56,078 bases of DNA from an uncultured Bacteroidales bacterium. GTDB lineage: Bacteria > Bacteroidota > Bacteroidia > Bacteroidales > UBA932. The stretch lies in assembly GCA_945948555.1 (NCBI GenBank), contig CAMFBM010000014.1:1-56078 (forward strand), read 5' to 3'. The notes beneath the pieces are model-generated. The model ran no database searches. It worked only from the letters and a program-made list of their open reading frames with translations, and was not told the DNA's origin. Positions 16,983-25,580 of this stretch are shown one piece after another (positions within the stretch are counted from its first letter, which is position 1; the number at the start of each line of letters is the position of its first letter). The translations under genes were made by a program, and so were the position numbers.

Positions 16983-19340
16983 TTAGTCAAAGAAATCGGA
17001 GGAATCGTCGGTGTTGCGTGAGGCGTCGTTGTCGCTGCCGTCGCAGTCAAGGTTGAGGTTCATTCCTGCCGGGGCGATGAACCTGTCAGCCTCGGAGACT
17101 CCAAGGGTGCCGTCTTCCATCACCTTTTTCATAAATATTCCCCAAATCGGGAGGGCCATGTTGGAACCTCCTCCGAGAGCGAGCGACTCGAAGTGGATCT
17201 GACGGTCCTCGGCACCTACCCACGCTCCTCCCATCAGGGTCGGGGTGTAGCCGATGAACCAACCGTCGGCCTGGTCGTTGGTCGTTCCGGTCTTACCGGC
17301 CATCTCGCCCTTGAGACCGTATTTTACCCGCAGGCGGATTGCCGTTCCGCTGTTGACCACTCCCTGCATCAGGTTTGCCATGAGATAGGCCGTCTGCTCG
17401 CTGACCGCCTCACGCTTGCGGTTGTTGAACTCGCCGATGACATTGCCCATATTGTCCTCAATCCTTGTCACGAACAGAGGCTCCACAAAGACACCCTTCG
17501 AAGGATAGGTGTTGTAAGCAGCCACCATCTCGTAGAGAGTCAGATCACAGGAACCTACGCACAGGGACGGGACTTCGGGAACATAGCTGCCCACACCCAT
17601 CTTGCGCATCATCTCGACCATAGCGTGAGGGCCAAACTGCTTCATCAGGTAGGCGGATATGTTGTTGGAACTCTTCGTAAGGCCCCATTTCAGGGTGACT
17701 GTCTGGCCTATCCACTCGTCACGGTCAGTACTTTTCGGAGTCCAGGTGTCCTCTGCCTCGGTGCCCACTATGAATGTCTGAGGGACATTGACCACCTTAT
17801 CACACGGAGACATTCCCTCCTGCATTGCAAGGGTGTAGAGGAAAGGTTTGATGGTGGAACCGACCTGGCGTTTGCCCTGACGGACATTGTCGTACTTGAA
17901 ATAGCGGTAGTTAGGGCCTCCTACATAGGCCTTGACATGACCCGTCTCGGGCTCAAGGGCCATAAAGGCGGCTCTGAGATGGGATTTGTAATAGCGGATG
18001 GAGTCATTCGGAGTCATCAGGGTGTCGGCATAGCCCTTTCTGTTCCAGGAGAAGACTCTCATCTGGGTCTTTTCTTTGAAACTCTTCTCTATTTCCGCAT
18101 CGGATGCCCCACGGGCCTTCATAACGCGGTAGCGGTCGCTCCAGCGGCGGGCCTGCTTCATCAGCAGATCAACAGTGGCCTGGTCCACTTCATCGGAAAA
18201 CGGTTTGTTGGATTTTCCGCGGAGGTCACGCCAGAAGGACTTCTGGAGGTCCTTCCCCAGATGCTCGGCCACGGCCTGCTCGGCATACTGCTGCATCTTG
18301 TAATTGATTGTCGTGTAGATTCTGAGTCCGTCCCTGTCCAGGCTGTAGGAGGAACCGTCCGCCTTTCTGTTCTTGTTCAGCCAGCCGTAAAGCTGATTGT
18401 CCGCCCACTGGAGGGAGTCCACAACATAGTCCTCATACTGGGTGTAGGATGAGCGGCGGGGTTCCTTTGCATTCATTATCCTACGCAGCATGTCCCTGAA
18501 ATAAGGGGCAAGGCCCGCATTGTGGTCCTGAATCTGATAGGCAAGATTGATGGGGAGCTGACTGATGGAGTCGCGCTCCGCCCTTGTGATGAAGCCGGCC
18601 TTCTCCATCTGTCCGATGACGAAATTGCGGCGTACCAGTGCCTTGTCCGGATTGAGGACGGGATTGTAGCGGGTCGGCTTGTTGACCATCCCGACCAGCA
18701 TCGCGCTTTCCTCGACGGTCAGGTCCGAAGGATTCTTGCTGAAGAAAGTCTGGGACGCGGCCTTGATTCCGTAGGCATTGCTGCCGAAGAAGATGGCGTT
18801 CATGTACATATCCATAATCTCGTCCTTGGTGTAGTTCCGCTCCAGTTTTACGGCGGTTATCCATTCCTTGAGCTTTATCCAGACCATCTTCATTTGGGAG
18901 ACTCCCGGAATGGAGCTGGAGACGTCCTCCCTCGGGTAGAGGGTTTTGGCGAGCTGCTGGGTGATGGTGCTTCCTCCTCCCTGCCCGCTGTCTCCCATAA
19001 GGAGGGTCTTGACCAGCACCCTGGCAAGGCTCCTGAAATCGATTCCCGAATGTTCATAGAAGCGGATATCCTCTGTCGCAACGGCCGCATGGACGAGGTT
19101 CGGGGAGAGTTCCTCGTAGCTGACGAAAGAACGGTTCTCAATGTGGAATGTGTTCAGGATTTCGCCGTCCTCGGCTATAATCTGGGTGGCAAGTTTGCTG
19201 TCTGGGTTCTCCAGCTCCTCGAAAGAAGGGATGTCGGCAAATGCCCACACAAGGAGCAGCAGCATCACTATCAAGAGGATAGGTGTCACTAACAGTATCC
19301 AGAACCATTTGGTTATCTTCTTTTTGACCGAATCTTTCAT
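16983..19340 (-). CDS. Penicillin-binding protein 1A (bifunctional)
   Basis: A 785-residue inner-membrane enzyme. One transmembrane helix (about 12-35) is followed by the GT51 glycosyltransferase domain (ATEDIRFYEHSGIDFRS and GGGSTITQQLAKTLYPRE) and the transpeptidase domain with catalytic SxxK (GSTIKPF), SxN (KSSNNIS) and KTG (GKTGTTNDQADGWF). It polymerises and crosslinks peptidoglycan. The C-terminus is acidic and Asp/Ser-rich (about 30 residues), likely disordered. A TATTTTTG -7 box at 19374-19367 on the minus strand lies 27 nt upstream of the start. The topA gene diverges from the other side of the gap. Confidence 0.96.
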   Translation of the reverse strand: MKDSVKKKITKWFWILLVTPILLIVMLLLLVWAFADIPSFEELENPDSKLATQIIAEDGEILNTFHIENRSFVSYEELSPNLVHAAVATEDIRFYEHSGIDFRSLARVLVKTLLMGDSGQGGGSTITQQLAKTLYPREDVSSSIPGVSQMKMVWIKLKEWITAVKLERNYTKDEIMDMYMNAIFFGSNAYGIKAASQTFFSKNPSDLTVEESAMLVGMVNKPTRYNPVLNPDKALVRRNFVIGQMEKAGFITRAERDSISQLPINLAYQIQDHNAGLAPYFRDMLRRIMNAKEPRRSSYTQYEDYVVDSLQWADNQLYGWLNKNRKADGSSYSLDRDGLRIYTTINYKMQQYAEQAVAEHLGKDLQKSFWRDLRGKSNKPFSDEVDQATVDLLMKQARRWSDRYRVMKARGASDAEIEKSFKEKTQMRVFSWNRKGYADTLMTPNDSIRYYKSHLRAAFMALEPETGHVKAYVGGPNYRYFKYDNVRQGKRQVGSTIKPFLYTLAMQEGMSPCDKVVNVPQTFIVGTEAEDTWTPKSTDRDEWIGQTVTLKWGLTKSSNNISAYLMKQFGPHAMVEMMRKMGVGSYVPEVPSLCVGSCDLTLYEMVAAYNTYPSKGVFVEPLFVTRIEDNMGNVIGEFNNRKREAVSEQTAYLMANLMQGVVNSGTAIRLRVKYGLKGEMAGKTGTTNDQADGWFIGYTPTLMGGAWVGAEDRQIHFESLALGGGSNMALPIWGIFMKKVMEDGTLGVSEADRFIAPAGMNLNLDCDGSDNDASRNTDDSSDFFD

Positions 19341-19366
19341 TTTCCGCCGTTTTTAATTGAAAGTCG

Positions 19367-19374
19367 CAAAAATA
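19367..19374 (-). promoter_or_regulatory. Probable -7 box for PBP1A
   Basis: TATTTTTG on the minus strand fits TAnnTTTG, 27 nt before the PBP1A ATG. No clear TTG lies 19-21 nt upstream, so this is only half a promoter. The 167-nt divergent gap to topA otherwise shows no exact promoter match for topA; TACTTTG near 19412 is one base short of the consensus. Confidence 0.4.
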
Positions 19375-19506
19375 GCAACAAAATTTGGATAATTGCCTTG
19401 TTTCTTTTTTACTTTGCAAATTCTTTCCCGGGTGGAGAACCATTCAGGTTCTGCAGGAGCAAAACTTGAGAGGGATAAATATTTGCGAAATTTGAGGTTT
19501 AGATAT

Positions 19507-21801
19507 ATGGAGGGTAATTTAGTTATAGTAGAGTCTCCGGCGAAAGCCAGGACCATTCAGAAATTTCTCGGAAAGGACTTTACCGTCAAATCCAGTCAGG
19601 GGCACATCAGGGATCTGCACGACAACTCGCTCAGCATAGATGTCGCGAACGGGTTCAAACCTGAATATGTCGTTCCGAAGGACAAAAAACGCATAGTTGC
19701 GGAACTGAAGGCCGCGGCAGACAAGGCACAGACAGTCTGGCTGGCATCCGATGAAGACCGGGAGGGAGAGGCCATCAGCTGGCATCTCTACGAAACTCTC
19801 GGACTAAGGAAGGAAAACACCAGGAGGATTGCATTCCACGAAATCACCAAAACCGCAATTCTCAACGCCATTGAACATTCCCGTGACATCGACATGAACC
19901 TGGTTGACGCACAGCAGGCCAGGAGGATTCTGGACAGGCTCGTGGGCTTCGAACTGTCTCCGGTGCTCTGGAGGAAGATTCAGCCGAAACTCTCGGCAGG
20001 CCGCGTCCAGTCCGTCGCACTCAGGCTCATTGTCGACAAGGAAAGGGAAATCCTCGCCTTCACCCCGGAAGCATTCTACAGGACTGAGGCGCAGTTCCAT
20101 CCGGAAGGCACGGCAGAGGGTGTTTCGGTGGGAGCCGTGCTTGACAGGAAGTTCAAGGGCATTGACGATGCAAGGACCTTCCTTGAGAGCTGCATCGGGG
20201 CAATCTTCACGATTGGAGACATCGCCAGAAAGGAAGGCACGAGGACACCTGCGGCACCTTTCACCACCTCAACCCTCCAGCAGGAGGCCGCAAGAAGGCT
20301 TCACCTGTCAATCAGCCAGACGATGAGCATTGCCCAGAAACTGTATGAGGCAGGGTACATAACATATATGAGGACTGACTCCACAAATCTCTCATCCCTT
20401 GCTGTTGGCGCGGCAAAGAAATATATCTGCGACACTTTCGGGGAGAACTACCACAGGGGACGCCAGTACAAGACCAGGTCCAAAGGTGCACAGGAGGCGC
20501 ACGAGGCAATCAGGCCGACCTATATCGAGAACACCAGCATCCCCGGGACACCGACCGAGCAGAAACTCTACGAGCTGATCTGGAAAAGGACAGTTGCCAG
20601 CCAGATGGCTGATGCACGGGTGCTCAAGACCGACATCAAGGTGGGTTGCGACAGGAATGACGGGCAGTTCACCGTCCAGGCCACACAGGTGCTTTTCGAT
20701 GGATTCCTCAAACTCTACGGTACCTACAGTGACGACGAGCAGGAAGATGTGATTCTCCCTGAGCTCCACATCGGAGACAGGATGGACTGCCTCGGAATCA
20801 AGTCGGAATGCAAGTACACGAATGCACCGTCAAGGTATTCGGAAGGAACCCTGGTGAAGAAACTTGAAGAACTTGGAATCGGGCGCCCTTCAACCTATTC
20901 CCCTACCATTTCCACCCTCACCACAGGCAGGGGATATGTCATCAAGGGGGACAAGGAAGGTACGAAAATCCCTGTGACCGACCTTTCACTGAAAAACGGG
21001 AAAATCACTTCTTCCTCAAGAACCGAGACCGTCGGGGCCGAGAAAGGAAGGCTGCTGCCCCAGGAAATCGGAATGATCGTGACGGACTACCTTGTGGAGC
21101 ATTTCGGAAAGATTCTAGACTACGGATTCACTGCTGACGTGGAACAGGATTTCGACAGGATTGCCGAGGGCGAGCAACAGTGGAACAAGGTCATAGCATC
21201 CTTCTACGAGCCTTTCCACACCAATGTGGAGACCACCCTTCATGACGGGATCTACAGCCGCGTGAGCCGTGACCTGGGAGTTGACCCCAAGGACGGTCAG
21301 CCGGTTGTGGCACGCTTCGGACAGTACGGACCTTACATCCAGAAAGGTGACGGGGACAACAAGACCTACGCAAGCCTCGCCCCCGGACAGCTCATCGAGA
21401 GCATAACCCTTGAGCAGGCACTGAAACTGTTTGAACTCCCGAGGACTGCCGGACAGTACAACGGGATTGACGTCATCTGCATGAAAGGGCGTTTCGGACC
21501 ATACATAAAATATGGGGACAAGAATGTCTCGATGCCGCGCGGGGAGAACCCCGTAACAATCAGCCTCGAAAAATGCATTGAACTGATTGAGGCCAGCCTC
21601 AACAAGCCTGCATCATCCGTGATGAAGGAATTCGAGGGTGGAATCCAGGTAATAAACGGAAATTACGGACCGTACATAAAGTATGACGGTGGAAATTACC
21701 GTATTCCGAAAGGCACCGAGGCGGAATCCCTGACCCTGGAGGATGTGAAGAAAATCATTGCCGAAGGACACCCTACAGGAAGAAAATATCGAAAAAAATG
21801 A
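19507..21801 (+). CDS. topA: DNA topoisomerase I
   Basis: A 764-residue type IA topoisomerase that relaxes negative supercoils. I start it at ATG 19507 (MEGNLVIVESPAKARTI), where family similarity begins. The TOPRIM domain (about 1-110) has VIVESPAKARTI and ASDEDREGE; the catalytic tyrosine is in GYITYMRTDSTNLS. The C-terminus has three repeats related to RFGQYGPYIQ, RFGPYIKYGD and NYGPYIKYDG. These replace the four-Cys zinc fingers of E. coli TopA, as is usual in Bacteroidetes. Confidence 0.97.
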   Translation: MEGNLVIVESPAKARTIQKFLGKDFTVKSSQGHIRDLHDNSLSIDVANGFKPEYVVPKDKKRIVAELKAAADKAQTVWLASDEDREGEAISWHLYETLGLRKENTRRIAFHEITKTAILNAIEHSRDIDMNLVDAQQARRILDRLVGFELSPVLWRKIQPKLSAGRVQSVALRLIVDKEREILAFTPEAFYRTEAQFHPEGTAEGVSVGAVLDRKFKGIDDARTFLESCIGAIFTIGDIARKEGTRTPAAPFTTSTLQQEAARRLHLSISQTMSIAQKLYEAGYITYMRTDSTNLSSLAVGAAKKYICDTFGENYHRGRQYKTRSKGAQEAHEAIRPTYIENTSIPGTPTEQKLYELIWKRTVASQMADARVLKTDIKVGCDRNDGQFTVQATQVLFDGFLKLYGTYSDDEQEDVILPELHIGDRMDCLGIKSECKYTNAPSRYSEGTLVKKLEELGIGRPSTYSPTISTLTTGRGYVIKGDKEGTKIPVTDLSLKNGKITSSSRTETVGAEKGRLLPQEIGMIVTDYLVEHFGKILDYGFTADVEQDFDRIAEGEQQWNKVIASFYEPFHTNVETTLHDGIYSRVSRDLGVDPKDGQPVVARFGQYGPYIQKGDGDNKTYASLAPGQLIESITLEQALKLFELPRTAGQYNGIDVICMKGRFGPYIKYGDKNVSMPRGENPVTISLEKCIELIEASLNKPASSVMKEFEGGIQVINGNYGPYIKYDGGNYRIPKGTEAESLTLEDVKKIIAEGHPTGRKYRKK

Positions 21802-21880
21802 CACTGTACTGAATATTTTTATAAATTTGTATCCTTTATGCGGGGATACCGCACGCGGAAGAATTGAAATTACAAGCACC

Positions 21881-22390
21881 ATGACGAGTTATCACATTGA
21901 CCAAATAGATCAGAAAATTCTTGCTTTCCTCGTGAAGAATGCGAGAATGCCGTTTCTGGAAATCGCGAGGGAATGCGGAGTGTCCGGAGCCGCAATCCAT
22001 CAGAGGGTGAAAAGACTGGAAGCAAACGGAGTCATCACCGGTTCCCGTCTCCTCGTCAAGCCACAGGCGCTTGGTCTGAATGTCTGCGCCTTCATCAGCG
22101 TCTCACTTTCCGAAGCGAACAAATATCCCGAGGTCATCGAGGCATTCAGGAAAATCTCAGAAATTGTGGAATGTCATTTCGTGACAGGAAGGCATGCACT
22201 GCTACTGAAAATCTATTGCTTTGACCACGACCATCTTATGGAGATTCTTGTGAACACCATCCAGAAGATTCCGTACGTGCAGTCAACCGAGACTATGATC
22301 TCCCTCGACCAGGCAATCGAACGTCAGGTCTGGGTCAAGGATTACCAGAACACCACCTTCTCCCGCGACGTCAGGAAGGGCAGGGAATAA
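21881..22390 (+). CDS. Lrp/AsnC family transcriptional regulator
   Basis: A 169-residue protein from ATG 21881 (MTSYHIDQIDQKILAFL). The N-terminal winged helix-turn-helix (MPFLEIARECGVSGAAIHQRVKRLEANGVITG) is followed by the Lrp RAM ligand-binding domain (about 65-150). Lrp-type proteins sense amino acids and form octameric rings; the ligand here is unknown. It follows topA by 79 nt and converges with ispD, with overlapping hairpins between the two. Confidence 0.93.
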   Translation: MTSYHIDQIDQKILAFLVKNARMPFLEIARECGVSGAAIHQRVKRLEANGVITGSRLLVKPQALGLNVCAFISVSLSEANKYPEVIEAFRKISEIVECHFVTGRHALLLKIYCFDHDHLMEILVNTIQKIPYVQSTETMISLDQAIERQVWVKDYQNTTFSRDVRKGRE

Positions 22391-22392
22391 GA

Positions 22393-22434
22393 GACTGACA
22401 TCCTGCTGTCCTGAACGTCAGTCACTTCAGGACA
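22393..22434. terminator. Two overlapping hairpins between convergent genes
   Basis: GACTGAC (22393-22399) pairs with GTCAGTC (22417-22423). TGTCCTGAA (22407-22415) pairs with TTCAGGACA (22426-22434). The stems overlap, so only one can form at a time. They lie between the converging Lrp-type gene and ispD, reaching into the last codons of ispD. There is no long T-run, so factor-assisted or bidirectional termination is an inference. Confidence 0.45.
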
Positions 22435-23129
22435 TCCATCAGAGCCTTTGCGAGAACAAGGTCTTCAGGAGTCGTAATTTTTATGTTGAGCCGCTCTCCT
22501 TCCACATAGGTGAGCGGCGTTTCCGTTCTTTCCACCACCGAGGCGTCATCGGTGAAGGCCGTGTCATAGGCACACCGGTAGGCTTGCTTCAACACTTCCG
22601 CACGGAAGACCTGTGGAGTCTGCGCCCCGAAGAGAATGCTTCTGTCAGCCCTGACGCCGGACACCGGCTTCATCACACCGTCCGAATCACGTACAAGGAC
22701 CTTGAGGGTGTCGGTCACGGGAGTTACAGGGATGGCGGCCGGGGAGGTCTCAGCAATCGAGAAGAGTTTTCCAATCAGGTCTTTCGAGACAAATGGCCTG
22801 ACACCGTCGTGGACGGCGACGACAGAATCGGAAGGTATTTTCTCAAGGGCGTTCTTCACCGAATGGAAACGGGTCATTCCGCCTTCGACAAGAATCTGGG
22901 GACAGACGAAATTGTGCTCCAGACAATAATTCTTCCAGGTTCCGATGTGAGTCCTGGGCAGGACGGTGACCACCTTCACACCGGGTACTGCGTCAAGGAA
23001 TTTCTCTATTGTCAGTTGAAGAACAGGCTTTTCGCCTATTGTCAGGAACTGCTTGGGCACCGGACCTCCCATCCGCGTACCGTGACCTCCCGCAGTAACT
23101 ATCAGATATTTTTTCTTTTCACCATTCAT
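22422..23129 (-). CDS. ispD: 2-C-methyl-D-erythritol 4-phosphate cytidylyltransferase
   Basis: A 235-residue enzyme of the MEP isoprenoid pathway, transferring CMP from CTP to methylerythritol phosphate. The nucleotide-binding start is TAGGHGTRMGGPVPKQFL, the substrate motif VAVHDGVRPFV, and a later TDDASVVE. A minus-strand TAAATTTG at 23145-23138 (a TAnnTTTG -7 box) is only 8 nt upstream of the ATG, which would give an almost leaderless mRNA. It diverges from mreB. Confidence 0.95.
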   Translation of the reverse strand: MNGEKKKYLIVTAGGHGTRMGGPVPKQFLTIGEKPVLQLTIEKFLDAVPGVKVVTVLPRTHIGTWKNYCLEHNFVCPQILVEGGMTRFHSVKNALEKIPSDSVVAVHDGVRPFVSKDLIGKLFSIAETSPAAIPVTPVTDTLKVLVRDSDGVMKPVSGVRADRSILFGAQTPQVFRAEVLKQAYRCAYDTAFTDDASVVERTETPLTYVEGERLNIKITTPEDLVLAKALMDVLK

Positions 23130-23205
23130 TATGCTCGCAAATTTAACTTTTTTCAGTAAATTTACGGCCGATTTTGTTTAACATTCATTTGAGGATATTT
23201 TTAAG

Positions 23206-24228
23206 ATGGGATTTCATTTTTTGACTCAGGAACTGGCCATCGATCTGGGAACGGCGAACACCGTCATTTTCCAGAACGATCAGATCATTCTTGACGAGCC
23301 GAGCATCGTGGCAATAGACAACAGTTCCGGGAAACCGATTGCATTGGGGCAGCAGGCGAAAATGATGCACGAGAGGGAGCATCCCGGCATCCGCACCATC
23401 CGCCCACTCAGGGACGGTGTCATAGCCGACTTCAATGCGGCGGAGATGATGATCAGGGGATTCATCAAACAGGCAAACAGCAAGCGCAGTTCGATTTTTA
23501 CACCGAACCTCAAGATAGTCATAGGCATCCCTTCAGGAAGCACCGAGGTCGAGATAAGGGCGGTCAGGGACTCCACCGAGCACGCCGGCGGACGTGACGT
23601 TTTCCTCATCTACGAACCGATGGCGGCAGCCCTCGGAATCGGGCTCGAGGTCGAGAAGCCTAAAGGAAGCATGGTGGTGGACATCGGAGGCGGAACAACC
23701 GAGATTGCCGTCATCTCTCTCGGAGGCATTGTTGTGCAGAACAGCATCAGAGTGGCTGGAGATGTGCTCACAAGCGACATCCAGTACTATCTGAAGCAGC
23801 AGCACAACATCAAGGTTGGAGAAATCACCGCCGAAAAAATCAAGATTGCGGTAGGAGCCGTCCTGCCTGAGCTGGATGTTGAACCGGAGCCATACGTGGT
23901 GCGCGGTCCGAACCTGATGACAGCCCATCCTATTGAAGCGACCATCACTTACCAGGACATCTCCCACTGCCTTGACAAGAGCATAGCCAAAATAGAGTCC
24001 GGTATTCTGCACGTGCTGGAACAGACCCCTCCGGAACTCTACGCCGACATCGTTGAGAACGGAATCTTCCTGTCCGGAGGCGGAGCCCTTCTCAGAGGCC
24101 TTGACAAGAGACTTTCAGACAAGGTAAACATCCCGTTCCACGTGGCGGAAGATCCGCTCAGGGCAGTCGCAAGGGGAACCTGCATGGCTTTGAAGAACAC
24201 CGACAGGTATCAGTTCCTCATGCGGTAG
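23206..24228 (+). CDS. mreB: Rod shape-determining actin homologue MreB
   Basis: A 340-residue actin-like ATPase that polymerises under the inner membrane and guides lateral wall synthesis. Phosphate 1 (AIDLGTANTVIF), phosphate 2 (VVDIGGGTTEIAVIS) and adenosine (LSGGGALLRGLD) motifs are intact. It is the first gene of mreB-mreC-mreD-PBP2-rodA, with gaps or overlaps under 20 nt to the last gene. Length is normal. Confidence 0.98.
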   Translation: MGFHFLTQELAIDLGTANTVIFQNDQIILDEPSIVAIDNSSGKPIALGQQAKMMHEREHPGIRTIRPLRDGVIADFNAAEMMIRGFIKQANSKRSSIFTPNLKIVIGIPSGSTEVEIRAVRDSTEHAGGRDVFLIYEPMAAALGIGLEVEKPKGSMVVDIGGGTTEIAVISLGGIVVQNSIRVAGDVLTSDIQYYLKQQHNIKVGEITAEKIKIAVGAVLPELDVEPEPYVVRGPNLMTAHPIEATITYQDISHCLDKSIAKIESGILHVLEQTPPELYADIVENGIFLSGGGALLRGLDKRLSDKVNIPFHVAEDPLRAVARGTCMALKNTDRYQFLMR

Positions 24229-24246
24229 TTTCATGAGTGAGACAGG

Positions 24247-25065
24247 ATGCCCCGAAAAGGAAATATATACCATTACCTGATCAATGCGCTCGTTTTCATC
24301 ATTCTGGAGGCGGGCGCACTGATGTTGCTCAACCACAGCGGAACCCTCCAGAACATCTGGATAATGAAGGGTGTCCACGCTTTCACCGGCACGGTTTGGG
24401 GAGGCAGCGAATCCGTGAAGTACTACTTCTCCCTCAAGAGCGAAAACAGACGGCTCGTGGAGGAGAACGACAGGCTGACAAGCGAGTTGAGACACTACAA
24501 GGAAATCCTTGAAAAAGAACAGGAGCAGGAGCATTCATTCAGCTCATCCTCCGGCCGCTACAGGTATATTCCCGCCTCAGTGGTCAAGATGAGCCACAAC
24601 CGCCAGCACAACTACATCATAGTCAACAAAGGCTCTGAAGACGGGGTCAGGGAGCGCGCCGGAGTGATTACCCCTGACGGAGCCGTCGGAATCATCAGCG
24701 CGGTAAGCCGCCACTACTCCTATGCCATCGCCTTCACCAATCCAGACATGGCAATCAGCACCCGCATAGGGCACGAGGGAGCGGTCGGCACCATGACCTG
24801 GGACGGGATGAGTGCCAGAGGAGCCATACTCAACGAAATCCCCTGCCACATCCAGGCGGAACCCGGAGACACCGTCTTCACAAGCGGATTCTCCGTCATC
24901 TTCCCTCCGGACATCCCTCTGGGGACGATTGTTGACAAGAATCTCAAGAATGGGGCTACCTTCGAAATCAAGGTGTCCCTGTTCAAGGATTTCAGGGAGA
25001 TAAGATACGTCTCCATAGTTTGCGACTCCGATTTTGATGAAATAGATGAACTTGAAAGGAGATGA
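24247..25065 (+). CDS. mreC: Rod shape-determining protein MreC
   Basis: A 272-residue bitopic inner-membrane protein. One N-terminal membrane helix (about 10-30) is followed by a coiled coil (about 60-105, SENRRLVEENDRLTSEL) and the periplasmic MreC beta domain (ASVVKMSHNRQHNYIIVNKG and later GVITPDGAVGIIS). It links MreB to PBP2. Its stop overlaps the mreD start by 4 nt. Confidence 0.96.
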   Translation: MPRKGNIYHYLINALVFIILEAGALMLLNHSGTLQNIWIMKGVHAFTGTVWGGSESVKYYFSLKSENRRLVEENDRLTSELRHYKEILEKEQEQEHSFSSSSGRYRYIPASVVKMSHNRQHNYIIVNKGSEDGVRERAGVITPDGAVGIISAVSRHYSYAIAFTNPDMAISTRIGHEGAVGTMTWDGMSARGAILNEIPCHIQAEPGDTVFTSGFSVIFPPDIPLGTIVDKNLKNGATFEIKVSLFKDFREIRYVSIVCDSDFDEIDELERR

Positions 25066-25580
25066 CAAAGACCGTCCACAATTTCCCAGTCCTTTTCCTA
25101 TTGCTGATCCTCGCCCAGATGGTAATCAGCAACTATTTCAATTTCAGCTTGTTCGTAACACTGTCCATTCTGCCTGCAATCGTGATGTGCATCCCTGTTT
25201 CCGTCAGCACACTGGCCAGTATGGTCATAGCCTTCGCCACAGGACTTTCAGTGGATGTCATGGCTGACGGAGTCATCGGTCTGAACGCCCTCGCACTCGT
25301 CCCCGTCGCCCTGCTCAGGAGGACATTCATCAGAATCTTCCTCGGTGAAGACATCATCAACAGGAACGAGGACTTCACTTTCAGGAAAAACGGAATCGCA
25401 AAGGTCTCCCTCGTGATGTTCTGTTCCATCGTGCTGTTCTTCGGCATATATGTCATTGCCGACTGTGCCGGTATGAGGCCAGCCTGGTTCTGCACCGTGA
25501 AAATCGCGGCATCGACCCTCGTCAGCTACATTGTCTCCCTGCTTGCGGTCTCCATTCTGACATCTAAGGACAGACAGTGA
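25062..25580 (+). CDS. mreD: Rod shape-determining protein MreD
   Basis: A 172-residue inner-membrane protein with four to five hydrophobic helices, the usual size for MreD. Sequence similarity in this family is low, so position between mreC (4-nt overlap) and PBP2 (1-nt TGATG overlap) carries most of the weight. It is part of the elongasome. Confidence 0.92.
   Translation: MTKTVHNFPVLFLLLILAQMVISNYFNFSLFVTLSILPAIVMCIPVSVSTLASMVIAFATGLSVDVMADGVIGLNALALVPVALLRRTFIRIFLGEDIINRNEDFTFRKNGIAKVSLVMFCSIVLFFGIYVIADCAGMRPAWFCTVKIAASTLVSYIVSLLAVSILTSKDRQ

Noticed and set aside
17193..18452. Long open frame (419 codons) on the plus strand
   Set aside because: It is antisense to the PBP1A gene and encodes no recognisable domain; it follows from codon bias of the real gene.
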